Source: Paenibacillus glycanilyticus NBRC 16618 (GTDB lineage: Bacteria; Bacillota; Bacilli; Paenibacillales; Paenibacillaceae). Taken from it: DNA of 64,000 bases. The notes under the pieces are model-generated. The model ran no database searches. It was given only the letters and a program-made list of their open reading frames with translations, and had not been told where the DNA came from. Shown here piece by piece: positions 10,601 through 17,474 of this stretch (positions are counted from its first letter, which is position 1; every line of letters starts with the position of its first letter). The position numbers were made by a program, and so were the translations under genes. Location: NCBI RefSeq assembly GCF_004000805.1, contig NZ_BILY01000014.1, forward strand, positions 62,001 through 126,000. Direction: 5' to 3'.

Positions 10601-12981
10601 GGATCGTATTGCGCAGCGGACAGCATCTGCCCGCTCCTTGGATCAACGTAATTGCAAACCAGAATTTCGGCTTCCTGGCTTCGGAGCTGTACACCGGGCA
10701 GACCTGGTGGAACAACAGCCGTGAATGCAAGCTAACGCCATGGTCCAACGATCCCGCCCTGGATCCGCCTGGCGAAGCTGTTTATATACGGGATGAATCA
10801 AGCGGTGAATATTGGGGGATGACGCCATCCCGGAAAGCGGAATCCAAGACGGTGCATACCGTGTCGCATGGACAAGGCTACTCGCGCTACGAGCATGAGA
10901 GTCATGGTCTATCGCATGAGATGACGGTGTTTGTCCCTCTGGACGATCCCGTCAAGATCATCCGGCTGCGCTTGACTAATGAAACGAGCGACGTACGGAA
11001 ACTGTCCGTGACGTACTACGCCGAGTGGGTTATTGGCGTGAATCGCGAAGAGAACGCATCCAATATCGTTACGGAATGGGATCCAGAACATCATATACTG
11101 CTTGCACGAAACACCTATCAGGACACGTTCCGAAAAGCGACGCCATTCCTTGCCATGCATCCGCGGGCATTAGAGTCCGGCCCGTCCTGGACGGGAAGCC
11201 GGCTGTCATTCATCGGACGGGAAGGTGACTTGGAAGATCCAGCCGCAATGAGCAAAATGCGTCTTTCGGGAGAGTCGGGACCGGTCCATGATGCCTGCGG
11301 AGCGATTCAGGGCATCGTATCGCTCGAACCCGGCGAGGGTGGCGTCGTCTATATCCTGCTCGGCTGCAGCGATTCCCGAGATGCCGCGACCCAGCTGGCC
11401 CGAAAGTACAGCGAAGCGGACGCCTGCGAAAAGGCTTATCGGGATGCGCGCGCCTTCTGGAAAGACATAAACGGCACGATCCAGGTTGCTACGCCTTCGG
11501 CCGAAATGGATATTATGCTGAACAACTGGCTGCTCTATCAGTCGTTGTCCTGTCGGATGTGGGCACGCACGGCATTTTATCAATCGGGAGGCGCCTTCGG
11601 ATTCCGGGATCAGCTTCAGGATTCGTTGTCCATGCTGCATGCCCGGCCGGAAATGACAAGGGCGCAGATCATTCGCCATGCCTCGCACCAGTACTGTGAA
11701 GGGGATGTGCAGCATTGGTGGCACGAAGAGACGCACCGCGGTATCCGCACGAGATTTTCGGATGATCTGCTCTGGCTGCCATATGCTGTTGTCCGTTATT
11801 TGGAGCATACAGAGGATACGAGCATTTTAACGGAAATTGCTCCTTTCCTGCAGAGTGAGCTCCTGAAGGAAGACGAGCACGAACGCTACGAAGAGACGGT
11901 TCTGTCGGAGGAGAACGGGACGATACTCGAACACTGCTTCCGCGCGATTGATCGGGCGCTTCGCTTCGGCGAACACGGATTGCCGCTCATGGGAATCGGT
12001 GATTGGAACGACGGTATGAGCAATATCGGTCCGCAAGGGCGCGGCGAGAGCGTGTGGCTGGGCTGGTTCCTTGGCGAAGTTCTGAGCGGCATTGCCGAAA
12101 TCTGCGAGCGGTATGGCAAGCGAAGTCACGCGGAGCGTTACCTGAGCGCGAGAAGCAAGCTGGAGAATGACATGCAGGAAGCTTGGGACGGAAATTGGTA
12201 CCGACGCGCGTTCACCGACGCCGGAGAATGGCTCGGATCCGTCCGCAATGCGGAATGCCGCATTGACGCTATTGCCCAATCCTGGTCGGTCATATCCGGG
12301 ATGGCGCCGAAGGAACGCGCGCAGCAGGCGATGCACTCCTTCGACAGGGAATTGGTCGATAGACATCTTGCCGTCGCGCATATTTTGACGCCTCCATTTG
12401 ACCAGACAAAGCCTAGCCCGGGCTATATCCAAGCCTATCCGCCAGGCATTCGAGAGAATGGAGGACAATATACGCATGGTGTCATCTGGAGTATTGTAGC
12501 GTGGAGCATACTCGGGGATGGGGACAAGGCTTTCGAGTTATTCCATATGTTTAACCCGATCACGCACACAAAGTCCTCGTTTGACGCCCGCACTTATGTC
12601 GGGGAGCCTTACGCCATGGCGGCTGACGTCTATACGGAACATCCGCATCGCGGACATGCGGGTTGGACGTGGTACACCGGCGCTGCTGGCTGGATGTACC
12701 AAGCGGGAATCGAGTGGATATTAGGGCTAAAGAAAAGGGGACAAAAGCTTCTGATCCAACCTTGCATCCCTGCGGAATGGCCGGAATTTACCGTTACGTA
12801 TACGTACAAGAGCACGGCCTACCGAATCATCGTCCGCAATCCGTCGCGCAAATCCGGCGGCTGCACGGCATTAAGGATCGATGGTAAAGAGACCGAGCTC
12901 AGCATGAATCTTATGGGCGAAAGTCCGTTTATCACGCTGGAGGACGACCAATTGGAGCATGTGGTCGAACTGACTTTATAG
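4690..12981 (+). CDS. Cyclic beta-1,2-glucan synthase (GT84-GH94, NdvB/Cgs type)
   Basis: A 2763-residue multidomain inner-membrane enzyme, close to the roughly 2800-2870 residues of NdvB/Cgs. In order: a soluble N-terminal helical region (1-400); membrane segments (about 400-460); a GT84 glycosyltransferase with ITLDADTQLP (about 615-624), LSHDLLEGG and a QxxRW-like HRWVRGDWQ (about 760); more membrane segments (about 800-960); a glycoamylase-like region containing FMAHHQGMS; and two glycoside phosphorylase-like halves. The GH94 catalytic Asp is expected in GIGDWNDGM (about 2435-2443). The family polymerises glucose from UDP-glucose as a beta-1,2 chain, controls its length and closes the ring. 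The ATG at 4690 is chosen because GGAGG sits 9 bases upstream. It stands alone, followed by two stacked terminators. Its product could be periplasm-like or exported cyclic glucan; function in a Gram-positive is inferred. Confidence 0.9.
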   Translation: MSATNEQLRERAHELALQQQLKSAAGRSGYIKRQVETDIANIRAFVALLQDAPVGCGQQAEEWLLDNAEFIEEQVLNLKMHLSESVLIHLPQLRGEERLRIHALCLAYLEQVEGILDERTLLAFLGAYQEISVLTLAETRLIPIMLKVSLIGKIAESMALVRDRREVCSQVEQLLKQIEPARLSTETIGTALEQAGQIPPLSGPWAAHLISHLREWSGDSDAVREWLVCTYENGSDDLDRIVTYEAKLQVAYQVKAGNLITSLRSNERRNWDELFEAISLLDRTMREDVTGLYPRLDTSSRNGILNRIEEMARRLRVPESLVASQSLALAKHAYEHGSANPIRIENKTTEQEHPQEALMRQAFAAYYVFEPAGVKSLVQALNKCSKPRTMPLKGLARSAPMNYFSSLLALFMLLLVVVAAWVVDWNTITTAGIAAVFLALLFPVSEWVMTGLNFGIERICRAKPLLRFDYSSGIAAEAATMVVIPAIWSTVQEVDELADRLEIHYLGNRDPNIHYALLGDFTDAKEESLPSDEILVAAVKARIDRLNRMYGDSGTTFHYYQRARLWNPGEGKFMGWERKRGKLVEFVNLLRGSEDTSYAVTHGDRKVLPGIRYIITLDADTQLPIGSAQRLIGTLHFPYNRPRLNKAGTRVVEGYGVLQPRIGTSHDSAMRSRLAHFWSDPGIDPYAFTVSDPFQDAFGTGIFTGKGIFDVNVFAKLLGERIPDNTVLSHDLLEGGFLRAALVSDIELIEEHPSTFLSFQKRMHRWVRGDWQLLCWLRTKLCDRRGELQPIDLSLLTRWQIIDNLRRSLLPIAMLVLFGLAVTVLPGYPARWLAFLFLTLLLPLIRQLAIMNSAGAHSKHVLSTLVMAGIGFWTLPFQTAVLLDAIVKTLYRMAVSKRGMLEWTSFSQTERSQAEARRRLILGGRGGYLLILLFAAAVVLQPSIPLLCFGLALCLFWALAPVAVRWLDQPVLKAERPLEAADAEQLRTLAKEIWQFYEDYAGKEDHYLPPDNVQIEPPNGVAHRTSPTNIGFLLTAALAARELEFITTPMLVERLERTVGVIERMEKWNGHLYNWYDTSTLELLRPAYVSTVDSGNFVASLMTVKQGLIRWLQTDGWGKGSRRREQAPLAAVGTEFAIELDRIHPEEMYEARRESNVKQDEPMHATTGWIGQGYELVDRLERLIVSTDFRQLYDDKAKLFVLGYHADSGQRETILYDLLASEARQTSFVAIALGQISVSHWMALGRTAKQQGGHATLISWSGTMFEYMMPWLIMRTYPGTVWDSTYRGVVRRQIAYAARRNVPFGISESGYYAYDYQLNYQYRAFGVPGLGFKRGLEEDTVIAPYATIMALPFALREGLQNLERLDQLGGRGQYGYYEAVDFTAQRMPQGETYKIIRSFMAHHQGMSLLTLANMLVPSCMINYFHADKRVQAAELLLIERIPHKSALLNRELPGRSRSGGETKLPQNDPLREFAEVPAPLPEANVHGNGSLTTVLTETGSGFIRYNGLDLTRWREDPVMDPWGSYIYIRDVEKNVCWSPTYLPCRKQADRASVQFRKERTTFLREDDGLHTKLEVTVSTEHNAELRRLTLTNTTQEARIVEITTYMELAMAAHNADKAHPSFTKLFVQTEFASEEQCLLARKRPRNDDEKALWAFHTLRADEEQGAAEFETDRAAFIGRGHTLANPRGLAARLGGTFGAVADPAFIMRKRVHVEPGKQISLTAVTGAAESKKQALEIVSQLSSASQAERTFQMAWTRSQIDLQHLRIGEQEASAYQLLAGRVLFASPLRPEQEASISANTKGQPGLWAHGVSGDRPIILVSVAETSSLPFMNKLLVGYEYLRRKGLSFDLVIWNESSGGYQQELRDSLQRMIEQHVHNLNNGAGVHIVAATEQSQEDKNLLFAAARLLLHAEGPSLRAQLLPRESGSTGQLTELVPTSPQNLYSDKPSRDEGAGLFFNGYGGFSTDGDEYRIVLRSGQHLPAPWINVIANQNFGFLASELYTGQTWWNNSRECKLTPWSNDPALDPPGEAVYIRDESSGEYWGMTPSRKAESKTVHTVSHGQGYSRYEHESHGLSHEMTVFVPLDDPVKIIRLRLTNETSDVRKLSVTYYAEWVIGVNREENASNIVTEWDPEHHILLARNTYQDTFRKATPFLAMHPRALESGPSWTGSRLSFIGREGDLEDPAAMSKMRLSGESGPVHDACGAIQGIVSLEPGEGGVVYILLGCSDSRDAATQLARKYSEADACEKAYRDARAFWKDINGTIQVATPSAEMDIMLNNWLLYQSLSCRMWARTAFYQSGGAFGFRDQLQDSLSMLHARPEMTRAQIIRHASHQYCEGDVQHWWHEETHRGIRTRFSDDLLWLPYAVVRYLEHTEDTSILTEIAPFLQSELLKEDEHERYEETVLSEENGTILEHCFRAIDRALRFGEHGLPLMGIGDWNDGMSNIGPQGRGESVWLGWFLGEVLSGIAEICERYGKRSHAERYLSARSKLENDMQEAWDGNWYRRAFTDAGEWLGSVRNAECRIDAIAQSWSVISGMAPKERAQQAMHSFDRELVDRHLAVAHILTPPFDQTKPSPGYIQAYPPGIRENGGQYTHGVIWSIVAWSILGDGDKAFELFHMFNPITHTKSSFDARTYVGEPYAMAADVYTEHPHRGHAGWTWYTGAAGWMYQAGIEWILGLKKRGQKLLIQPCIPAEWPEFTVTYTYKSTAYRIIVRNPSRKSGGCTALRIDGKETELSMNLMGESPFITLEDDQLEHVVELTL

Positions 12982-13033
12982 CTCGTTCGCAGGGATCGTG
13001 TATATACCTGCATTCACAATGTTTGATGTACCA

Positions 13034-13059
13034 AAAAGGCCGCATACTTGCGGCCTTTT
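13034..13059 (+). terminator. First terminator after the glucan synthase gene
   Basis: A perfect stem, AAAAGGCCGCA with TGCGGCCTTTT, with a 4-base loop, lies 50 bases after the stop codon. Confidence 0.85.
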
Positions 13060-13061
13060 CG

Positions 13062-13095
13062 ACCTTGACCGGCTTCGTGCCGTTCAAGGTTTTTT
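13062..13095 (+). terminator. Second, stacked terminator
   Basis: The stem ACCTTGACCGGC / GCCGTTCAAGGT has one mismatch and a TTCGT loop, followed by TTTTTT. It begins two bases after the first terminator, so read-through from the long upstream gene is doubly blocked. Confidence 0.8.
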
Positions 13096-13424
13096 AAAGA
13101 AAATTTTATGACAGATCAAGAAGGCTGTCGGGTGACAATACCATGGTATCATTGAGAGTCGCATAAACTGCGGCTTTTTTGTTTTATGTTATCAAGTTCT
13201 TGTCAATATGAACGGTTGGACCGCAAATTCGACTTTCAACTTCTGGCTGCCTACTTAGAAACAACTGGCAGCTCTGAACGAGCTTTTTGAGCATCGGAGC
13301 GCGCTGTAGAAGAATCAAGACAATATTCCTGCCGCGGCCATCGATCGATAGACATGAATTCGAACACCTGCTCGTACACTGTAATAAAGAGCTTGTTCGA
13401 TGACAACTTACCACGGAGGTGTAA
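13096..13424 (+). other. Gene-poor stretch before the two-gene cassette
   Basis: No recognisable gene. It contains a further terminator (13156-13181) and a short open frame (13186-13290, 34 codons, containing RLDRKFDFQLLAAYL) that has a natural-looking amino acid mix but no ribosome binding site. A second open stretch in the same frame runs from about 13291 to the cassette. This could be an eroded gene, but I cannot name it. Confidence 0.35.
13156..13181 (+). terminator. Terminator upstream of the cassette
   Basis: A 6-base-pair stem (GTCGCA / TGCGGC, one G:U) with a TAAAC loop is followed by six T. It resembles the terminator at 14206-14231, so similar terminators flank the cassette on both sides. 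Confidence 0.6.
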
Positions 13425-13793
13425 ATGATGAAAATTAAGTCCGGCGGATATGAAGCAGTGTATCACGGCCGCGTACTGGCCTATGGTATGAATCCGATCG
13501 AGATTGTATTGTCGGAAGAGAGTGATCCGCTGACATTCGTGTTTTGTATTGAACACGAATCGGAACGAGACGACTTCATGACGAATATTCAGCTGGTTCG
13601 TTACAATGAAGTCCGCATCGCTTGCGTTAATTTTCCGAGAGGCAAGCCAATCGGTAATCAAGATATGATTCAGCTCGGCGTGTTGAACAACCGCAAACTA
13701 TCTTTGCGTTATGAAGTGACTATAAATTACGATGCGACGTCCTGGGCGCTGGCCTTTACTTTCTTTGCGGGAGAGGGGGTCGTGCCGGTATGA
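13425..13793 (+). CDS. Hypothetical protein, first gene of a two-gene cassette
   Basis: A 122-residue protein with no motif I can name. It is predicted soluble and beta-rich (alternating strands such as FVFCIEHE and LSLRYEVTINY), with no signal peptide or membrane helix. Its ribosome binding site CGGAGG ends 9 bases before the first ATG of an ATGATG pair (13425 and 13428); either could initiate. The stop overlaps the start of the next gene as ATGA (13790-13793), so the two are translationally coupled and probably act together. Such a pair of a small soluble protein and a small membrane protein is common in accessory and prophage-derived loci, but no phage gene surrounds it. Function unknown. 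Confidence 0.75.
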   Translation: MMKIKSGGYEAVYHGRVLAYGMNPIEIVLSEESDPLTFVFCIEHESERDDFMTNIQLVRYNEVRIACVNFPRGKPIGNQDMIQLGVLNNRKLSLRYEVTINYDATSWALAFTFFAGEGVVPV

Positions 13794-14104
13794 ACAAAAT
13801 CGAAATTCAGGATCCGAAGGTAGCAAGTAAGATCATCGCTGCGAACGCGGAGAACGATAAGCGCAAAGCGGAGCTCGGCTTTCTTGGTAAATTCTTTGGT
13901 TCAGGTGAGAACGTGCGCCTGTATATCGTCGGTACGATCACGCTCGGTGTGCTTATCATCGCGCTGGTCTATACGCTGATCCCCGACCAATATCGTTCGC
14001 CCAACTTCGGTTTAAAGGAAATGTGGACGCTCGTGGTACTTCCTGTTGAATCGACAATTATCGGTTACTTGATCGGATCGAGGTCAAAAGAAGAAGGAGG
14101 CTAG
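13790..14104 (+). CDS. Small two-helix membrane protein, second gene of the cassette
   Basis: A 104-residue protein. Residues 1-40 form a charged, probably cytoplasmic N-terminus. A strong membrane helix follows (LYIVGTITLGVLIIALVYTL, about 43-62), then a short loop and a second, weaker hydrophobic stretch (TLVVLPVESTIIGYLIG), ending in a basic/acidic tail (SRSKEEGG). It starts at the ATG overlapping the stop of the preceding gene, which supports co-translation. A terminator lies 100 bases downstream. Nothing identifies a substrate or partner. A membrane anchor or pore partner for the upstream soluble protein is an inference from architecture only. Confidence 0.75.
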   Translation: MNKIEIQDPKVASKIIAANAENDKRKAELGFLGKFFGSGENVRLYIVGTITLGVLIIALVYTLIPDQYRSPNFGLKEMWTLVVLPVESTIIGYLIGSRSKEEGG

Positions 14105-14205
14105 TCGAGCATATTTTCGAAGGACTCTTAATGATAAAGCTGTTCAATCACGATGGGTTTACTCTAGAATTTAGTGATTCAGATAACAGAACATAGTAAC
14201 ATTGT

Positions 14206-14231
14206 AAGCCGCAAAAATTGCGGTTTTTTTT
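14206..14231 (+). terminator. Terminator of the two-gene cassette
   Basis: The stem CCGCAA / TTGCGG with an AAA loop is followed by eight T, about 105 bases after the second cassette gene. Confidence 0.8.
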
Positions 14232-14326
14232 GTATGTTTTTTCGGATATCGAAAAGTAGCATTAGAAACATTTACCAGGGTATTTGCGTTTACAGATTAA
14301 CCAAGATAATAAGGGGATGATTTCTC

Positions 14327-15394
14327 ATGAAAGGAATAATGTCTTTAATTGCGGCAGTTCTTCTATTAACAAGTTGCACGAATAGCACGAATGGTCGCGT
14401 CGATACTGATAACGAGGCTTCGCCAATCGCTTCTACAGAAGCACCGTCAACATCAATTGAGAAATCACTTCAACAAAATCTTTCTGCAACTGATCTCAGT
14501 ATCGAAGGAATACGAATCGGAGGATCAATTGATGATGTGGTTAAATCATATGGCCAACCAAGTGAAAAAACGGTTTCGCATGGATTAGGTACACCGTACT
14601 GGATTTTTAAGGAACAAGGAATCTATATAGATTTTGATGGACCAATATGGCAAGCAACAGTAACACCTCCTTTCAAAGGCAAGACACCACGTGGTATTTC
14701 AATAGGAAGTTCTACTGAAGACGTTTTAAAAGCGTATCCTGATATTACTACAGGAGATTCGTACATCCAAAAGTCAGCTGACGGGCAATATTCCATTCAA
14801 TTTTCGTTCAATAATGGAATGGTAACTCAGATTAACATGTGGCAGGATAAGACACTCCCTACTGATAAGAACCCCAATGAGACTATATCAGAGGAGACAC
14901 CAAAAGAGGTATATGAACACAACCTAGAAAGTAACCTCACCAATAATTATTCATTAACTATTAATAAAAAAAATATCACTCTTAAAGACTGGGATAACAC
15001 AGTTGATTTGCAAAAAATATTAGGAGAACCTACTTCGCAGAATATTGAAGTACTGGGGAATGAGGCGGATACGCACAAAGGGTCATTTATTAAAACAATG
15101 AATTATGATGGACTTCAAATAAAACTTATGTCTCCTAAAGAAAATGGTAAGGATTTTTGGATACTGGAAATGGTGGTTACAAAAAAAGACTACAAAACAT
15201 CTAAGGGTATTGAAATAGGAGATAAGCTTGAAAAAGTAAAGAATTCTTATCCTGATATAAATATAGCTCTTGACGGAAGAACGGACCCGAATAATTGTGC
15301 ATATGTCATCAATTATGAGCGAGTTGATTACTTACAATTTGAAGTAAAAGAAGGTCTTGTTAGCGAGATAAAGATTTTTTACCTAATCCCCTAA
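14327..15394 (+). CDS. Putative lipoprotein with repeated SmpA/BLIP-like segments
   Basis: A 355-residue protein with a lipoprotein signal (hydrophobic core, then LLTSC, Cys at about residue 17), so it should be anchored to the outer face of the membrane. Three segments share a pattern: IRIGGSIDDVVKSYGQP, ISIGSSTEDVLKAYPDI and IEIGDKLEKVKNSYPDI. This is typical of SmpA/OmlA or BLIP-like repeats, in which a short helix follows an IxIG strand. The ribosome binding site AGGGGATG precedes the ATG. Codon use is markedly more AT-rich than in the flanking genes, as is the whole 14.2-16.4 kb stretch, which suggests transfer. No binding partner can be predicted. Confidence 0.8.
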   Translation: MKGIMSLIAAVLLLTSCTNSTNGRVDTDNEASPIASTEAPSTSIEKSLQQNLSATDLSIEGIRIGGSIDDVVKSYGQPSEKTVSHGLGTPYWIFKEQGIYIDFDGPIWQATVTPPFKGKTPRGISIGSSTEDVLKAYPDITTGDSYIQKSADGQYSIQFSFNNGMVTQINMWQDKTLPTDKNPNETISEETPKEVYEHNLESNLTNNYSLTINKKNITLKDWDNTVDLQKILGEPTSQNIEVLGNEADTHKGSFIKTMNYDGLQIKLMSPKENGKDFWILEMVVTKKDYKTSKGIEIGDKLEKVKNSYPDINIALDGRTDPNNCAYVINYERVDYLQFEVKEGLVSEIKIFYLIP

Positions 15395-15501
15395 CAGAGA
15401 AAGTCATCAATAAACGGTTACCTTGTTACGCTCTAACAGGGAACGTTAGTCCAATAATCAAGTAAGGGGTATCTTTAGTTATCTCATGTTGGAGGACAGC
15501 G

Positions 15502-15561
15502 GTGTTGACAATTGGAGTTTTCATTGACCCTGAAGGAAATCAGATTGAATTGAAGGACTAA
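15502..15561 (+). pseudogene. C-terminal tail of a VOC/glyoxalase family gene
   Basis: The 19 codons before the TAA at 15559 read GVFIDPEGNQIELKD at the end. This is the classic final strand of vicinal-oxygen-chelate proteins, including the metal-ligand Glu of the NxIEL motif. Nothing upstream in this or another frame supplies the rest of the domain. It is best read as a leftover of a deleted gene. Confidence 0.6.
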
Positions 15562-16042
15562 ATTTAATGTATCGTGAAGTAGCAGTTACACTAACGAGAC
15601 ACGATCATAAATGAAAAAGCTGCGGCAGCCTGTCGCGATCTGCTGCCGCTATCCATGCTAACAGACAGGATAACGTAGACATATATTGAATTTCACTATT
15701 TTGAAATGATATCTAAACGACCATATAAATGGAGGAGTAATGGAATGAGATGTAATATCATTTTAGAAATGAAATGTCAGTCAGGGGGATGGACAGATAC
15801 ATTGCTCACACAACTCGATTCATAGACATATGTATAAAATACGGGTTTTGTGAAAAAGACGTTAAGGAAAACTTGGCCACCCAGGGTTTTTATGATTATG
15901 GTTTTATGATTATTTACTCAGTTTGCATTATTTTGTTTGTCTCTTTTGGTTATTGGGCTCTTTGCATTATAGGTTTTTATTCTAGTTCTTTTCTGTTCCC
16001 ATAGTTTGATTTATCATTTGATTTTGTTCTTTTGATTTGGAT

Positions 16043-16218
16043 CCTTAGATTTGATCCTTAGATTTGATCCTTAGATTTAATCCTTAGATTTGATCTTTAG
16101 ATTTAATCCTTAGATTTAATTCCTTAGATTTAATTCCTTAGATTTAATCCTTAGATTTAATTCCTTAGATTTAATTCCTTAGATTTAATTTCCTTAGATT
16201 TAATTCCTTAGATTTAAT
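16043..16218. repeat. Minisatellite, 13 tandem copies of a 13-15 base unit
   Basis: Thirteen consecutive units of the form CCTTAGATTTRAT(T)(T) can be read without a gap. The first five are 13 bases long (GAT or AAT endings, one CTTTAG variant). Later units are mostly 14 bases with an added T, and one is 15 bases. The gradient of unit types suggests growth by slippage. No open frame runs through it with a start site. Confidence 0.95.
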
Positions 16219-16323
16219 AATCTAATCTTTTATCAGTTTGGATTTTTTATTGTTGATTTAATCAACTCGATGATCATCATGTCATTTGTAATCATCATTT
16301 GGATTTGTCATTTACGCACAAAA

Positions 16324-16362
16324 AAACCAAGCTAATCATTATTCCTGGTTAGCCTGGTTTTC
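16324..16362 (-). terminator. Terminator of the LLM oxidoreductase operon
   Basis: The imperfect stem AACCAAGCTAATCA / TGGTTAGCCTGGTT is preceded on the plus strand by a run of A, which is the U tract for transcription from the right. Confidence 0.7.
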
Positions 16363-16370
16363 ATTATATA

Positions 16371-16384
16371 TGAAAGCGTTTGCA
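16371..16384. promoter_or_regulatory. cre-like sequence, no evident target
   Basis: TGAAAGCGTTTGCA matches the CcpA operator consensus at all fixed positions except one near the 3' end. It sits between the terminator and the 3' end of the minus-strand oxidoreductase gene, away from any promoter I can see, so its role is doubtful. Confidence 0.3.
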
Positions 16385-16416
16385 CAATTTTTTTCTTTTT
16401 TATTAGCTATTCTCTA

Positions 16417-17472
16417 TCAACTTACCTCATTAGCTTCCCATTTCGCGACTTCTTCACGAACTCTTGGTGCTACTTCGGTACCCAGCAACTCAATTGCATT
16501 CATTACATCCTTATGCGGCATGGTGCCAACCGGCAGATGAAGGAAGAATCTCGTGAAGCCCAAATGCTTGCGCATAAAGATAATCTTGTTGGCCACGGTT
16601 TCGGGATCACCAACGAATAGTGCACCTTCCAAAGTGCATGACGCATCGAATTGCGAGCGTGTATATTGTCCCCAGCCGCGCTCTCTGCCGAAGTAGTTAA
16701 ATGAGGCCTGGGTAGGCGGAAAATACTTATCATCCGCAAGCGAGTTGCTCTCCGCAACATATCCAAGGGAATGCACGGCTATCTTTAGCTTCGACACATC
16801 ATGCCCGGCGCGGGCAGCTGCTTTCTTGTACAGCGGTACAAGCGGAGCAAAGTTTAGAGGGCTGCCGCCGATAATGGCTAATACTAGAGGCAAACCAAGC
16901 TGACCTGCGCGGATAACCGAATCCGGATTGCCTCCACTGCCAAGCCAGACGGGCAATTGGTTTTGAACAGGACGCGGATACACGCCCAAGTTATCAAAAG
17001 CCGGACGGAATCCGCCTTTCCAGGTTACTTTTTCCGACTCGCGAAGTTTTAATAAGAGTTCCAGCTTTTCTTCAAACAGCTTATCATAGTCTTTTAAATC
17101 ATATCCAAACAATGGAAATGCATCGACCATGGAGCCTCGGCCAGCGATAATCTCAGCCCGTCCATTCGAAATGCCGTCAAGCGTGGCGAATTGTTGGAAC
17201 AAACGTACCGGATCCGCGGCAGACAGCACAGTCACCGAGCTGGTCAGCCGAATTTTTTTCGTCATTGGCGCGGCTGCAGCCAGAATAACGGCTGTAGCGG
17301 AATCCGCAAACTCTTTGCGATGATGCTCGCCAACGCCAAATATATCAAGTCCGACTTTATCAGCCAGTACAATTTCTTCTACAACCTGACGCAAACGCTC
17401 TCCATGACTAATCGTTTCGCCGGTTACGATATCCGGAGTTGTCTCGACGAATGTATCTATACCTATTTCCAT
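16417..17472 (-). CDS. LLM class flavin-dependent oxidoreductase
   Basis: A 351-residue luciferase-like monooxygenase-fold protein. It shows the usual N-terminal strand with VEEIVLADKVGLDIFGVGEHH, then LAAAAPMTKKIRLTSSVTVLSAADPVRLFQQ and the VWLGSGG motif typical of the bacterial luciferase-like family. Such enzymes bind FMN or F420 reversibly and oxidise varied substrates. The substrate here is unknown. It is the second gene of an operon with a MarR regulator: its ribosome binding site AGGAGG is inside the last codons of that gene and its ATG follows the stop by two bases. Confidence 0.9.
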   Translation of the reverse strand: MEIGIDTFVETTPDIVTGETISHGERLRQVVEEIVLADKVGLDIFGVGEHHRKEFADSATAVILAAAAPMTKKIRLTSSVTVLSAADPVRLFQQFATLDGISNGRAEIIAGRGSMVDAFPLFGYDLKDYDKLFEEKLELLLKLRESEKVTWKGGFRPAFDNLGVYPRPVQNQLPVWLGSGGNPDSVIRAGQLGLPLVLAIIGGSPLNFAPLVPLYKKAAARAGHDVSKLKIAVHSLGYVAESNSLADDKYFPPTQASFNYFGRERGWGQYTRSQFDASCTLEGALFVGDPETVANKIIFMRKHLGFTRFFLHLPVGTMPHKDVMNAIELLGTEVAPRVREEVAKWEANEVS

Positions 17473-17474
17473 GT

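Larger units (their letters stand above)
15395..16416. other. AT-rich gene-poor region with remnants and a minisatellite
   Basis: About 1 kb without a convincing gene. It holds the tail of a VOC-family gene (15502-15561), a GC-rich hairpin near 15622 without a T tract, an unsupported 76-codon open frame at 15774-16004, the minisatellite at 16043-16218, a terminator (16324-16362) for the minus-strand gene to the right, and an isolated cre-like sequence. Confidence 0.6.

Noticed and set aside
14131-14196. Small 21-codon frame after the cassette
   Set aside because: No ribosome site; it lies in the terminator-proximal tail and is too short to support.
15620-15655. GC-rich hairpin GCGGCAGC / GCTGCCGC
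   Set aside because: No T tract and no gene ends nearby, so it was not called a terminator.
15774-16004. 76-codon open frame in the AT-rich island
   Set aside because: No ribosome binding site at a useful distance and no family resemblance; the hydrophobic tail is expected from T-rich sequence.
16043-16218. Repeats considered as a CRISPR array
   Set aside because: The copies are directly abutted with no unique spacers, and no cas genes are nearby.
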